From JBNJEM01 sp051745935 (GTDB lineage: Bacteria; Planctomycetota; Planctomycetia; Pirellulales; Pirellulaceae), in the NCBI GenBank assembly GCA_051745935.1, contig JBNJEM010000526.1:1-5731 (forward strand): a DNA stretch of 5,731 nucleotides. Reading direction: 5' to 3'. A program made the translations under genes and the position numbers. The notes under the pieces were generated by a model that was given only the letters and a program-made list of their open reading frames with translations, did not search any database and had not been told where the DNA came from. This document shows, piece after piece, positions 1 through 5,685 of the stretch (its first letter is position 1; each line of letters starts with the position of its first letter).

Positions 1-1
1 C

Positions 2-655
2 CGGGCGATACGTGCCGCCCTGGACCGACACGGCCTCGGCGTCGTGGCCCACACGGCGTACTACCTGCCGATTAGTTCGCCGTTCGCGGGTATCCGGCGG
101 GCGGCTTTGGAAGAGTTCCGGCGAGCGTTGAAAATGGCGAAGGCAATCGGTGCATCGGTGATGAACACTCACTATCGACGGCTACCCCCGTTCTTTACTT
201 CGGAACAGGCCGTCCAATGGCACGCCGACGTTCTGGCGCCGCTTTGCCAGGAAGCTGCCGAGATCGGCGTCACGGTCGTCCTTGAGCACGTTCCCCACGG
301 CGGCGAGGATCAACTGGAGCAGTTCGTCGAAATCATGGAGCGGGCGCCGTTGCTCCGGTTTCACTTGGACAGCGGCCATGCCAAGTTGGAGCGCGGCTAC
401 GACCGTTGGGGTGAATACTTGGACCGTCTCGGAAACAAGTTGGTCCATATCCATCTGTCCGACAACGACGGCAATGCTGACCAGCATCTTCCGCTGGGCG
501 CGGCGCCTCGGTGCACGACGAACTGGCCGGAGCACATCGGCAAGCTCAAGGCGACCGGCTACGATGGCACGATCACGCTGGAAGTCTTCTCGCCGTATCG
601 AGAATATCTGCTCTTGAGTCGGGATTTGCTTCGGGAGTGGTGGGCGAAGGCATAA
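2..655 (+). CDS. Sugar phosphate isomerase/epimerase family protein (xylose-isomerase-like TIM barrel), 5' end outside window
   Basis: The frame is open from base 2, so the start lies before the window; the GTG at 44 is an internal Val codon. 217 residues are visible, whereas family members usually run about 260-300, so the first beta-alpha units are missing. Residues below are counted from base 2. Candidate metal and active-site residues appear in the usual order: Glu95 in VVLEHVPHGG, Asp123 and His126 in LDSGHA, His149 and His151 in VHIHLSDN, Asp160 and His162 in NADQHLPLG, and Glu194 in TITLEVF near the C-terminus. This is the pattern of AP-endonuclease-2/xylose-isomerase-like barrels, which bind a divalent metal and isomerise or epimerise sugars or related polyols. 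No signal peptide can be judged because the N-terminus is absent. The substrate cannot be read from the sequence. It is the only clear plus-strand gene here, so it belongs to a transcription unit entering from the left. Confidence 0.9.
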   Translation, partial: RAIRAALDRHGLGVVAHTAYYLPISSPFAGIRRAALEEFRRALKMAKAIGASVMNTHYRRLPPFFTSEQAVQWHADVLAPLCQEAAEIGVTVVLEHVPHGGEDQLEQFVEIMERAPLLRFHLDSGHAKLERGYDRWGEYLDRLGNKLVHIHLSDNDGNADQHLPLGAAPRCTTNWPEHIGKLKATGYDGTITLEVFSPYREYLLLSRDLLREWWAKA

Positions 656-698
656 GGAAAGAAGAATGAATTGATGGTTTGCAATACGCAAACCGCCC

Positions 699-731
699 CC
701 TCGCTTGCCGCCGCGGGGCGGGCAGGCGAGG
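699..731. repeat. REP-like GC-rich hairpin downstream of the isomerase
   Basis: Arms 699-709 (CCTCGCTTGCC) and 721-731 (GGCAGGCGAGG) pair over 11 positions with one G-T wobble and no mismatch, around an 11-base GC-rich loop. It starts 44 bases after the isomerase stop. No T-run follows on either strand, so it is not a classical intrinsic terminator. A short GC-rich palindrome just outside a gene is typical of REP-type extragenic elements and could still stabilise the 3' end of the mRNA. Whether it is repeated in the genome cannot be seen here. Confidence 0.45.
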
Positions 732-733
732 AG

Positions 734-1130
734 AGGCGCCCCGTCGTGGCCTTCTCGTCCAGCGCCCGTTGCAGTGCTTTCGGCGTGACGCAATGGATGT
801 TGACCACCGCCAGCAGTTTGCCGAGATCCCTGTCTTTATACACGCGGAGCTTCTGTTTGTGTTCCTTGCCGGCGGCCTGTATATGCGAACCGATCTCCTT
901 TTTATCCGATCGGTTTTCGATGGCGTTCTTCGTCATCCGGTGCGGTTTCCGGCGCCCCATCCGCCCGACGACCATACCGCTCGATCTCCCTGATTTCGCG
1001 GTCTGGATCGCATTTTCGCGTGACGGTCGAACCTCCAGCTTTGCATATGGAAACACATAGTCTTTGCGGTACCTAGCAACTTCAAAAGCCTTCGTGCGGT
1101 TATTGAGTGTGACTTTTCTAATGCTTATAG
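734..1130 (-). pseudogene. Decayed reading frame of unknown family, N-terminal part conserved-looking
   Basis: The minus frame is free of stops from the macro-domain region down to 559, but the only usual start codon nearby is GTG at 1054-1056. Protein-like sequence begins before that codon: KVTLNNRTKAFEV followed by YVFPYAKLEVRPS (about 1120 to 1015). I recall this N-terminal style from a family of uncharacterised helix-turn-helix proteins that begin near xxVTLNNxxKxFEV and continue FPYAKL. The expected continuation (an acidic segment, then a helix-turn-helix) is absent. The frame instead runs into a basic Lys/Glu-rich stretch ending LQRALDEKATTG near 740. Loss of the start and of the second half suggests a relic or a fusion of two fragments. 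It lies on the same strand, just downstream of the macro-domain gene. Family membership is from memory and weak. Confidence 0.3.
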
Positions 1131-1181
1131 TCGGCCCTGTTGCTCCAATTCGGCAATCAACGCGAGGTGAATAGAGCGAGA

Positions 1182-1733
1182 TTACTCGGCATCGTTTGAC
1201 CCGATTAACGTTTTGAAAACTCGTTCGTGAACACGTGCATCCGCTTCTCGGAACAGCACGAAACGAATATGTTTGACCGATGACAACCGGGGCAACACAT
1301 CAATCACCGTCTTGAATGCCACCCTTGCCGCCGGTTCCATCGGGTAGCCAAAGGCGCCTGTCGAGATGGCCGGGAAGGCGACGGAGACGATCTTGCTTTG
1401 CTCGGCCATTTGGAGCGCATTTCGATAACACGAAGCAAGCAATTCGTCAGAAGGCTCGTCTACTCCGTAAATCGGGCCGAGGCAATGAATCACGGACTGG
1501 TTGGGCAGATTGTGCGCACTGGTGATGACCGCTTGTCCCGGGCGGATGGGGGCCAGCGGCCGACCCTCCCGTTCCAGCCCTGGACCCGCGGCCCGATGAA
1601 TCGCGCCGGCCACGCCGCCGCCAATGCGCAGCTCCGCATTCGCCGCGTTCACAATGGCTTCCATATCAGGCTGATGCGCAATATCACCCTGTACACACTC
1701 AAGCGTTATTCCGTGAAGATCCCGTTTCGTCAT
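1182..1733 (-). CDS. Macro domain-containing protein (ADP-ribose / O-acetyl-ADP-ribose binding)
   Basis: This 183-residue protein is essentially one macro domain. The fold's motifs appear in order: GDIAH at residues 16-20, the NAAN adenine/ribose motif at 29-32, the glycine-rich diphosphate loop GGGVAGAIHRAAG at 38-50, VIHCLGPIYG at 81-90, and the second phosphate loop AFPAISTGAFGYP at 119-131. The length matches stand-alone COG2110 proteins. They bind ADP-ribose, and many remove ADP-ribose from proteins or deacetylate O-acetyl-ADP-ribose in the cytoplasm. YmdB/MacroD enzymes carry Asp after the glycine loop (GGGVDGAI); here it is Ala42, as in Af1521-type domains, so catalysis may differ or be absent. 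The ATG at 1731-1733 is chosen because AGAGGTG sits 7 bases upstream; the frame runs open to 1931, but that extension is basic, non-conserved and lacks a ribosome binding site. There is no signal peptide and no co-directional functional partner, so it probably acts alone. Confidence 0.92.
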   Translation of the reverse strand: MTKRDLHGITLECVQGDIAHQPDMEAIVNAANAELRIGGGVAGAIHRAAGPGLEREGRPLAPIRPGQAVITSAHNLPNQSVIHCLGPIYGVDEPSDELLASCYRNALQMAEQSKIVSVAFPAISTGAFGYPMEPAARVAFKTVIDVLPRLSSVKHIRFVLFREADARVHERVFKTLIGSNDAE

Positions 1734-1738
1734 GAACT

Positions 1739-1745
1739 CACCTCT
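1739..1745 (-). promoter_or_regulatory. Ribosome binding site of the macro-domain gene
   Basis: On the minus strand AGAGGTG lies with its GAGG core 7 bases before the ATG at 1731-1733. This fixes the start at 1733 and argues against the 66-residue upstream extension. Confidence 0.75.
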
Positions 1746-1863
1746 ACGGGTGTTTCTCTTGTGCTCATTGCGTAAAAACGTATTGCGGGGCAGCGGTTGC
1801 TCCAGGCTTATGCGGATCCCACCCGTTAGAGCCGCCGGCGTCCAACCTGATTTTAGCGTTTTT

Positions 1864-1896
1864 CTCGGGAAATTGGAGCAGCCCTCCCGAGTTTTT
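1864..1896 (+). terminator. Terminator-like hairpin followed by a T-run
   Basis: CTCGGGA at 1864-1870 and TCCCGAG at 1885-1891 are perfectly complementary over 7 bases with a 14-base loop, and TTTTT follows at 1892-1896 on the plus strand. This has the form of a rho-independent terminator for plus-strand transcripts, yet no intact plus-strand gene ends just upstream. It may block antisense transcription into this region, be left over from a lost gene, or be chance. The long loop lowers confidence. Confidence 0.3.
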
Positions 1897-2083
1897 CGAG
1901 GCCTACGGACTTCCTTGGCCGCTGTGGCCATGTTCTACCTGCTTCAATCGCTTCAATTCTTGCTCATCGGCGTTAACGAAGGCAATGAAGGCAGACACGC
2001 TGATTTTTCTGATTTTTGCCGTGGGTTTGATAGGTTGGTCAAGCGTTTGCAAAGCGCGATAGCCGCCGGAAGACGCGATGTCA

Positions 2084-2149
2084 GGAGAGGAGGCGGCAAG
2101 GCGGGGGGAACGGCGGGGGAGAGGATGGACCGGCAAGGCATGGAGGGGG
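2084..2149 (+). other. G-run-rich tract with G-quadruplex potential
   Basis: The plus strand carries more than ten G-runs in about 66 bases, mostly GG with GGGGGG at 2103-2108 and GGGGG at 2115-2119 and 2145-2149. Spacers are short and largely purine. This would permit two-layer G-quadruplexes on the plus strand. No function can be assigned. Confidence 0.3.
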
Positions 2150-2327
2150 CAGCACGCGCGATGGGAATCACGAGCAGCGCCCACCGGGATGGGAGACTGG
2201 CCTCGCAGTCAAAAAAAATGACTTGTGTACGTCAGCGTCTTCGAGACAGCAACACCCTACACTGATCACTGACCAGTTACGCCAAACGTCGGGCTGAAGC
2301 GCGGCACACTCGCGCGGAGGATCTCGG

Positions 2328-2607
2328 CTATTTGAACACGCGGCGACTCGCGGCGGCGCCCTTCAACTGGGAGGCCTCCATCCGCTTCGCGGCCTCGCCC
2401 ATCGAGGAGCACGAGCCCACGACGTGACAAAACAGCTGGTCGTACCCCCGCACCGTGTCCAACCAGGGGCTCTTCCAAGATGTTCATGTGATCCAAGATC
2501 GCGGCGAGATCCTCGGCGGTCGTGGACCGCTCGCCGGATTGGATCAATCGGGCGGTCCAATCGAGCAGTCGCCGGTAGGAATCCAGGGACATCGGCAGAA
2601 TCCCCAT
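2328..2607 (-). pseudogene. Frameshifted C-terminal tail of a transposase-like protein
   Basis: The minus-strand frame opens with GILPMSLDSYRRLLDWTARL, then SGERSTTAEDLAAILDHMN and ILEEP. I recognise it as the C-terminal extension found on many planctomycete transposases (IS200/REP-associated Y1-like group), which typically reads LPMSLxxYLxLLDWTGR, then LAPILxRLG, then WLDxVxxF. At the C run (GGGG at 2466-2469 on the plus strand) removing one base joins it to a second frame reading WLDTVRGYDQLFCHVVGS and AAKRMEASQLKG, ending SRRVFK with TAG at 2328-2330. The extended tail then matches the family through its end, so a single-base frameshift inactivated it. The catalytic HUH domain is missing: upstream of about 2607 the frame loses similarity and meets a stop at 2701-2703. 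It is a mobile-element remnant. The frameshift is seen directly; the family assignment rests on memory. Confidence 0.6.
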
Positions 2608-2827
2608 GTCGGACGCCCGACGCCCTGTCCGTGACGTGTCCGACGTGCGCGCCTTTGGCCTGACCCGGGACGATTGCCAGAACCGGCTGGGCCAGCTCGG
2701 CTATACCGCGCGGGTGGACGTCATCAGCACGTCACCCCGGCCGGGCGCCGGGAGGAAGCAAGCTCATCCGGGTTCTTCGGTCGCGTCCCGAGCCCTGGGC
2801 GACGGGCGGAAGGGCCATTCACTTTAA
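2606..2827 (+). pseudogene. Short coding-like fragment, faintly PASTA-like
   Basis: A 73-codon plus-strand frame shows very high G/C at third codon positions from about 2633 to 2753, unlike a random frame, which suggests it once coded. Its core reads VSDVRAFGLTRDDCQNRLGQ, then LGYTARVDVISTSPRPGAG. The PASTA consensus, roughly VPDVxGLTxxxAxxxLxxxGYxxxV followed by a VIxxSPxPG ending, fits reasonably, although the segment between the two halves is shorter than usual. PASTA repeats occur in extracellular parts of Ser/Thr kinases and penicillin-binding proteins. After about 2755 the frame becomes Ser/Arg/Gly-rich without pattern. There is no ribosome binding site before the ATG at 2606, and the piece abuts the transposase remnant in the opposite orientation, so it is probably a stranded gene fragment. 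The identity is tentative. Confidence 0.27.
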
Positions 2828-3079
2828 GCCTTTCTGTTTTCTGTCCGCTTCCGTAAGGTACTTGACCGTGCAGCCAAACACCTTGTACTCGCCCATGCCC
2901 TCCCGCATCGCGGCCGTCTCGACCTTTCTGCCCTCCAAGACGGCGTCCAGGGCATCGGCCAGAAAGAAGGGTGGTTCGTTGCCGTTGTCAATCGCGCCTT
3001 TATACACCAGCTTCCTCTGCGGGCCGAACACGAACACGTGCGGCGTCCTCTCGGGGCCGTACGCGTGGGCCGTGTTCAT
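2819..3079 (-). pseudogene. C-terminal half of a redoxin / thioredoxin-fold (AhpC/TSA-like) protein
   Basis: These 86 residues match the second half of planctomycete-type redoxins. They include AHAYGPERTPHVFVFG with the cis-Pro loop Thr12-Pro13, the strand RKLVYKGAIDN, the helix FFLADALDAVLEGR, and the C-terminal FGCTVKY with Cys70. The N-terminal half of the fold, with the resolving and peroxidatic or CxxC cysteines, is missing. Full proteins are roughly twice this length or more. The ATG at 3077-3079 has no ribosome binding site, and the residues encoded just before it (Pro/Ala/Arg-rich, GC palindromes at 3080-3118) do not resemble the family. The break therefore falls near 3080, only 40 bases from the stop of the secreted-protein gene at 3120. 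This is best read as a 5'-truncated pseudogene. A short functional protein is possible but would lack the redox site. Confidence 0.7.
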
Positions 3080-3119
3080 CGCCGGCGGACGCGGCGCCGG
3101 CCGCTCCCACGCGCCGGCT

Positions 3120-3842
3120 CTACGAGGCGCGTTTACCGCTGAAGGGAAAACTTCCCGTGTCGGCGGGCGCGTCGTACTGGACTTTGCCCTTCACGGTTTC
3201 GCCTTTCACCGTGCCGCGGAATATCAGATCGACGTCCTCGCCGTCGGCGGATTCCGCGGTCAGACGCATCTCCACGCGGTCTCCATCGACCGTAATCCTT
3301 GAAGCGGGCAGCTCGTGGGACTCGCCGCTGAGCCACGCGTAAAGGTTGTCGTTCTCCGAGACGACCGTGACCGTGGGGGCGTATGTCGTGTGGTCGGGGG
3401 CCACGAAATCGAGCTTCCACGTTTGCACTTCATCCAGCGATGAGAGGGCGATGCGGTGGCCGGTAAAGGTCAGGCTGCCGGATTCTTGGTCGCTTCTGTA
3501 ATTGATGACCCCCGCGCACTTATTCCGGCCCGCTAACCTAGCCTTTACCGTCAGGGTGAACCCCGCTTCTTCCCGTGGCTCGATCGTTCCAACCAGGGCG
3601 TCCCCTTGAAGCTTGACATCCTTGAAGGATTGCATCTGATCGCCCTTGACATGCCACGCGAGGTACTGGCCATGTTGCCAGCCGACCACGACCAAAGGCG
3701 TCTCTTGCTCGCCCTCCGGCGTGGTGAATTTCAGCTGCCAGGGACCGATGACCTCTTTTTCCAGTTCAGCGGCCTGGGACGTCGTGCCCATGGCAAATAG
3801 GGTGCAACAGACGACCACAAGCAACAAAACAGTTCGCTTCAT
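3120..3842 (-). CDS. Secreted protein with two tandem copies of a ~100-residue beta-rich module; function unknown
   Basis: The 240-residue product starts with a clear signal peptide: KR, a Leu/Val/Cys-rich core at 4-18, and a probable cleavage after SQA near residue 24. The mature part is an internal duplication. Copy 1 (about 33-131) begins GPWQLKFTTPEG and contains VVVGWQHGQYLAWHVKG. Copy 2 (about 139-238) begins VQTWKLDFVAPD and contains TVTVVSENDNLYAWLSG. Both copies then have a DGD/GDAL-type turn, a charged segment ending in a hydrophobic strand, a G-x-x-(K/C)-G turn and a final SFxFxGKR or SLTFTGHR strand. Alternating hydrophobic residues suggest two antiparallel beta sheets or barrels. 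It carries no catalytic motif I recognise. The ATG at 3840-3842 is preferred over an upstream in-frame Met (3902) because GGGAG lies 9 bases before it and the signal peptide starts there. It follows the alpha-barrel gene by 64 bases, probably in one operon. Confidence 0.82.
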   Translation of the reverse strand: MKRTVLLLVVVCCTLFAMGTTSQAAELEKEVIGPWQLKFTTPEGEQETPLVVVGWQHGQYLAWHVKGDQMQSFKDVKLQGDALVGTIEPREEAGFTLTVKARLAGRNKCAGVINYRSDQESGSLTFTGHRIALSSLDEVQTWKLDFVAPDHTTYAPTVTVVSENDNLYAWLSGESHELPASRITVDGDRVEMRLTAESADGEDVDLIFRGTVKGETVKGKVQYDAPADTGSFPFSGKRAS

Positions 3843-3848
3843 TAGAAA

Positions 3849-3856
3849 TCTCTCCC
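3849..3856 (-). promoter_or_regulatory. Ribosome binding site of the two-module secreted protein
   Basis: GGGAGAGA on the minus strand, with its GGGAG core 9 bases before the ATG at 3840-3842. It decides the start in favour of the Met that opens the signal peptide rather than the one 20 codons upstream. Confidence 0.65.
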
Positions 3857-3906
3857 GTCGAAAAAAGGAAACAACAAGCCATAACTGCGGAATTCCCCTC
3901 ACCGAT

Positions 3907-5154
3907 TCACGGATGGCACCGTTTGAGGGACATGAGCGCGAAGGCCGTGCCGTACTGCTGGTGGTAGTTGTAGAGTGGGAAGTCCCACCATGAGCCGTCT
4001 TTTTCCTGTAGTTTCAGCAGGATGGTGGCCAGGTGAGCCTGAAAATCGTGTTGATCGTCTTCGTCGAGCTGTTCGATGCACAGCGCGGCGTAGTAGTGCC
4101 CAAAGTAATAAAAGTATCCAGCCACCTGGAACCACGATTCGTGCGGAATGGGACGTTTTCGGCCAATGCTGAGCCAGCCGTTACGAGCGACTAGGCGATT
4201 CAACCAGTTTTTTAGCACTTGATCCGTGACGCGTTCGTCACCCCAGAGCCGCAATGCCAGGTTGCAGGCCTGGGACCGGCCCAAGCTACCGGCCGGCCGG
4301 TTGATACCTCGCATTGGCCGATACTTCAAGTACTCGCCATACAAATAGCTGAAATCCGGCTTCTGCTGGCGGAGAATCGAGTCAATGGCTCGCTGGGTCA
4401 GTTTTTCGGGGGGGGACACCCCGATGTCTCGAGCCTCGTCAAACGCGACAAGTACCGCCGCCGAGACAAAGCTGGTGGTACTTCCCGCGGGCGTTTTGGC
4501 GCCGACGTCAAAATCGTAGTACCCCCAGCCCCCATCGACGGTTTCATATCGGTCCAGGTAGTCATACTGTAACCGTATCAGCTCAGTGATCCGCTCTTGC
4601 TTATCGGGCTCGTCGGCGTGCCGCTCGCGCATGCGCACCAGGGCTTGAATGGCATAGCCATGTCCCCAGACGTTGTAAATGGCGGCCGGAGTGGCGCGTC
4701 TGAGCTCGGGGAGATGCTCCATCATCCACGCCTCGCCGCGATCAATCGCCCGCTGGATGTCGGCGCGGTCGCTTTCCATCTCGATCAAACTGGACAGGCA
4801 CAGCGCGGTCACGGCCGTCCGAAAGGCATGGTGAGCCCCTGGAACCGGGGCGTAGATGTTTAGATTCTTGGTACGCTCAGGAGTTCCCCATGATCCGTTT
4901 TCGTTCTGATCATCCAGCAGAAACTGAATACCCCGGTCCATCGCTCGCTCGATCTTGTCGGCTTCAGGCATGGGCACCGGCTCCGGCTTGGGAACCGCCT
5001 CCATCGACGGAGCTTCCGATGCGTCGTCGGATGCCGGCTTGTCAGCCAAGGTAGTGGCCGAGAGTAGGCAGATGGAGAGAAGGCCCGCCGCGAATAGGAG
5101 GACGCTGAATGTCAAAAAACGCGGAGCGGCCGAGCGATTTCGGCAATCAAACAT
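3907..5154 (-). CDS. Secreted prenyltransferase/squalene-oxidase-repeat (terpene-cyclase-like alpha barrel) protein
   Basis: From the chosen start the protein has 415 residues. An Arg-containing n-region (RNRSAAPRF) precedes a hydrophobic segment at about 14-36 (FLTFSVLLFAAGLLSICLLS) ending in an Ala-rich site (TTLADK), so it is exported or membrane-anchored. A Pro/Glu-rich linker follows (about 46-64). The rest is an alpha-alpha barrel of repeated helices with QW-like turns: QNENGSWGTPE (83-93), DGGWGYYDFD (207-216), RNGWLS (324-329) and LQEKDGSWWDFP (382-393), ending YGTAFALMSLKR. This is the fold of squalene-hopene cyclases and prenyltransferase beta subunits. The cyclase DxDD acid motif and the prenyltransferase zinc ligands are not evident, so a non-catalytic or different role is likely; such proteins are common and uncharacterised in planctomycetes. 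ATGs at 5205 and 5172 are in frame, but only the 5152-5154 ATG has a weak GGA-type site before it, so the start is uncertain. Confidence 0.85.
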   Translation of the reverse strand: MFDCRNRSAAPRFLTFSVLLFAAGLLSICLLSATTLADKPASDDASEAPSMEAVPKPEPVPMPEADKIERAMDRGIQFLLDDQNENGSWGTPERTKNLNIYAPVPGAHHAFRTAVTALCLSSLIEMESDRADIQRAIDRGEAWMMEHLPELRRATPAAIYNVWGHGYAIQALVRMRERHADEPDKQERITELIRLQYDYLDRYETVDGGWGYYDFDVGAKTPAGSTTSFVSAAVLVAFDEARDIGVSPPEKLTQRAIDSILRQQKPDFSYLYGEYLKYRPMRGINRPAGSLGRSQACNLALRLWGDERVTDQVLKNWLNRLVARNGWLSIGRKRPIPHESWFQVAGYFYYFGHYYAALCIEQLDEDDQHDFQAHLATILLKLQEKDGSWWDFPLYNYHQQYGTAFALMSLKRCHP

Positions 5155-5592
5155 AGTTGTTTTCCGTATCATGCGCAGTGGAATTCGTTTGGGACCCGTG
5201 TTCATGCCGTGTCGCGGCTAACTATACGTCAGGCGGTCGGATTTCTCCGGGTGGAAAGCTGCCCGGCGCAGGCCGTCCTCCCGTTGGTCGGACTCGCGGC
5301 GGACAGACTCACCCGCGACCGGCTCATTCGCGACCGGTATACTCCTTTTTGTTCCGAACCGATTATCGGATCATGGTGCGACAGCCAGCGGCGCCACGCT
5401 CTTTGTCTAATCGCTCGATAATCACGGATGCGTGTTTCTCAAATACACCACCAAGCTATCCGCCGACGGGGCAACAGCCCACGCCAAGATAGCCTGGCCC
5501 ACCGGCCGCCGGGGGCGGACTTCCGCCTCGGCTTTCCCAGCGCAGCCCTTCGGCCCTGCCAGTCTACCCTATTGTTGCATAAAGACGGCGTA
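5155..5592. other. Gene-free region upstream of the alpha-barrel gene
   Basis: No frame here resembles a protein. The region should contain the promoter for the 5154->3120 operon. A TATAGT box reads on the minus strand at 5221-5226 but lacks a convincing -35 partner. It holds the degenerate 15-nt repeats at 5270-5344 and an 8-base inverted pair, GATTATCG (5361-5368) with CGATAATC (5415-5422). The GC-rich part near 5490-5560 shows nothing clear. Confidence 0.45.
5270..5344. repeat. Degenerate 15-nt tandem repeat, about five copies
   Basis: Units start at 5270, 5285, 5300, 5315 and 5330. Neighbouring units agree at about 9 to 11 of 15 positions, with shared columns reading roughly nGGnCnGnCTCnCnn. 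The last pair is clearest, with CGCGACCGG at 5314-5322 and again at 5329-5337. The unit is divisible by three and yields DRLTR/DRLIR/DRYTP in one plus frame, but that frame has no start signal or domain. It may be an old slippage repeat. Confidence 0.4.
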
Positions 5593-5593
5593 G

Positions 5594-5617
5594 GACGGGT
5601 CTCCAGGCCCGTCTTTT
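5594..5617 (+). terminator. Terminator-like hairpin in the left arm of the inverted-repeat element
   Basis: GACGGGT (5594-5600) pairs with GCCCGTC (5607-5613) through seven positions including one G-T, around a 6-base loop, and TTTT follows at 5614-5617. The mirror copy at 5707-5730 gives the same hairpin plus T-run on the minus strand. The two face each other, so either could stop transcripts entering the element. The T-run is short and efficiency is unknown. Confidence 0.4.
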
Positions 5618-5651
5618 ACAGCGCATAAATGTCTTTTTTCGGTTGTTTGAA

Positions 5652-5672
5652 GATCTCACATTTCGTGAGATC
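5652..5672. repeat. Internal hairpin 1 of the inverted-repeat element
   Basis: GATCTCAC (5652-5659) and GTGAGATC (5665-5672) are perfect complements over 8 bases, with the 5-base loop ATTTC. Confidence 0.6.
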
Positions 5673-5685
5673 CGCGGACACCAGA

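Larger units (their letters stand above)
656..1181. other. Gene-poor spacer with a REP-like hairpin and a decayed minus-strand frame
   Basis: This 526-base stretch separates the convergent isomerase (+) and macro-domain (-) genes. It contains the hairpin at 699-731 and the minus-strand frame described at 734-1130. A plus-strand frame at 671-1060 is open, but its Ser/Cys/Arg-rich product looks like an antisense shadow. I see no ribosome binding site, tRNA or strong terminator. Confidence 0.5.
1734..2327. other. Gene-free region of about 590 bases with decayed and repetitive sequence
   Basis: No frame here looks like a real gene. The long plus frame 1732-2265 and the minus frames 1903-2184 and 1953-2171 give low-complexity Arg/Gly/Ser-rich products without motifs or ribosome binding sites. 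The region contains the terminator-like hairpin at 1864-1896, short direct repeats (CTTCAAT twice at 1941-1956, GAAGGCA twice near 1978-1993, TGATTTTT twice at 2001-2017) and a strand-biased G-run tract at 2084-2149. The macro-domain promoter must lie in its left part, but I cannot point to a convincing -35/-10 pair. Confidence 0.5.

Noticed and set aside
182..793. 203-codon minus-strand frame antisense to the isomerase
   Set aside because: The plus-strand isomerase is unmistakable; the antisense product has no recognisable feature.
671..1060. Open plus-strand frame of 129 codons
   Set aside because: Ser/Cys/Arg-rich product without motifs, antisense to a more protein-like minus frame.
1734..1931. 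66-residue N-terminal extension of the macro-domain protein (ATG at 1931)
   Set aside because: A strong ribosome binding site precedes the ATG at 1733, the macro fold begins right after it, and the extension is basic and unlike the family.
1732..2265. 177-codon plus-strand frame
   Set aside because: Low-complexity, Arg/Gly-rich second half, no ribosome binding site, and it crosses the terminator-like hairpin and repeats.
3843..3902. 20-residue upstream extension of the two-module secreted protein
   Set aside because: It would bury the signal peptide behind a basic stretch, and GGGAG points to the Met at 3842.
4050..4068. DEDD-like acidic run in the alpha-barrel protein as a cyclase DxDD motif
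   Set aside because: The residues lie in a surface-type linker (QLDEDDQHDF) near the C-terminus, not in the cyclase active-site context.
5428..5628. 66-codon plus-strand frame ending in the inverted-repeat element
   Set aside because: Its C-terminal residues come from translating the repeat arm; it has no start signal and no domain.
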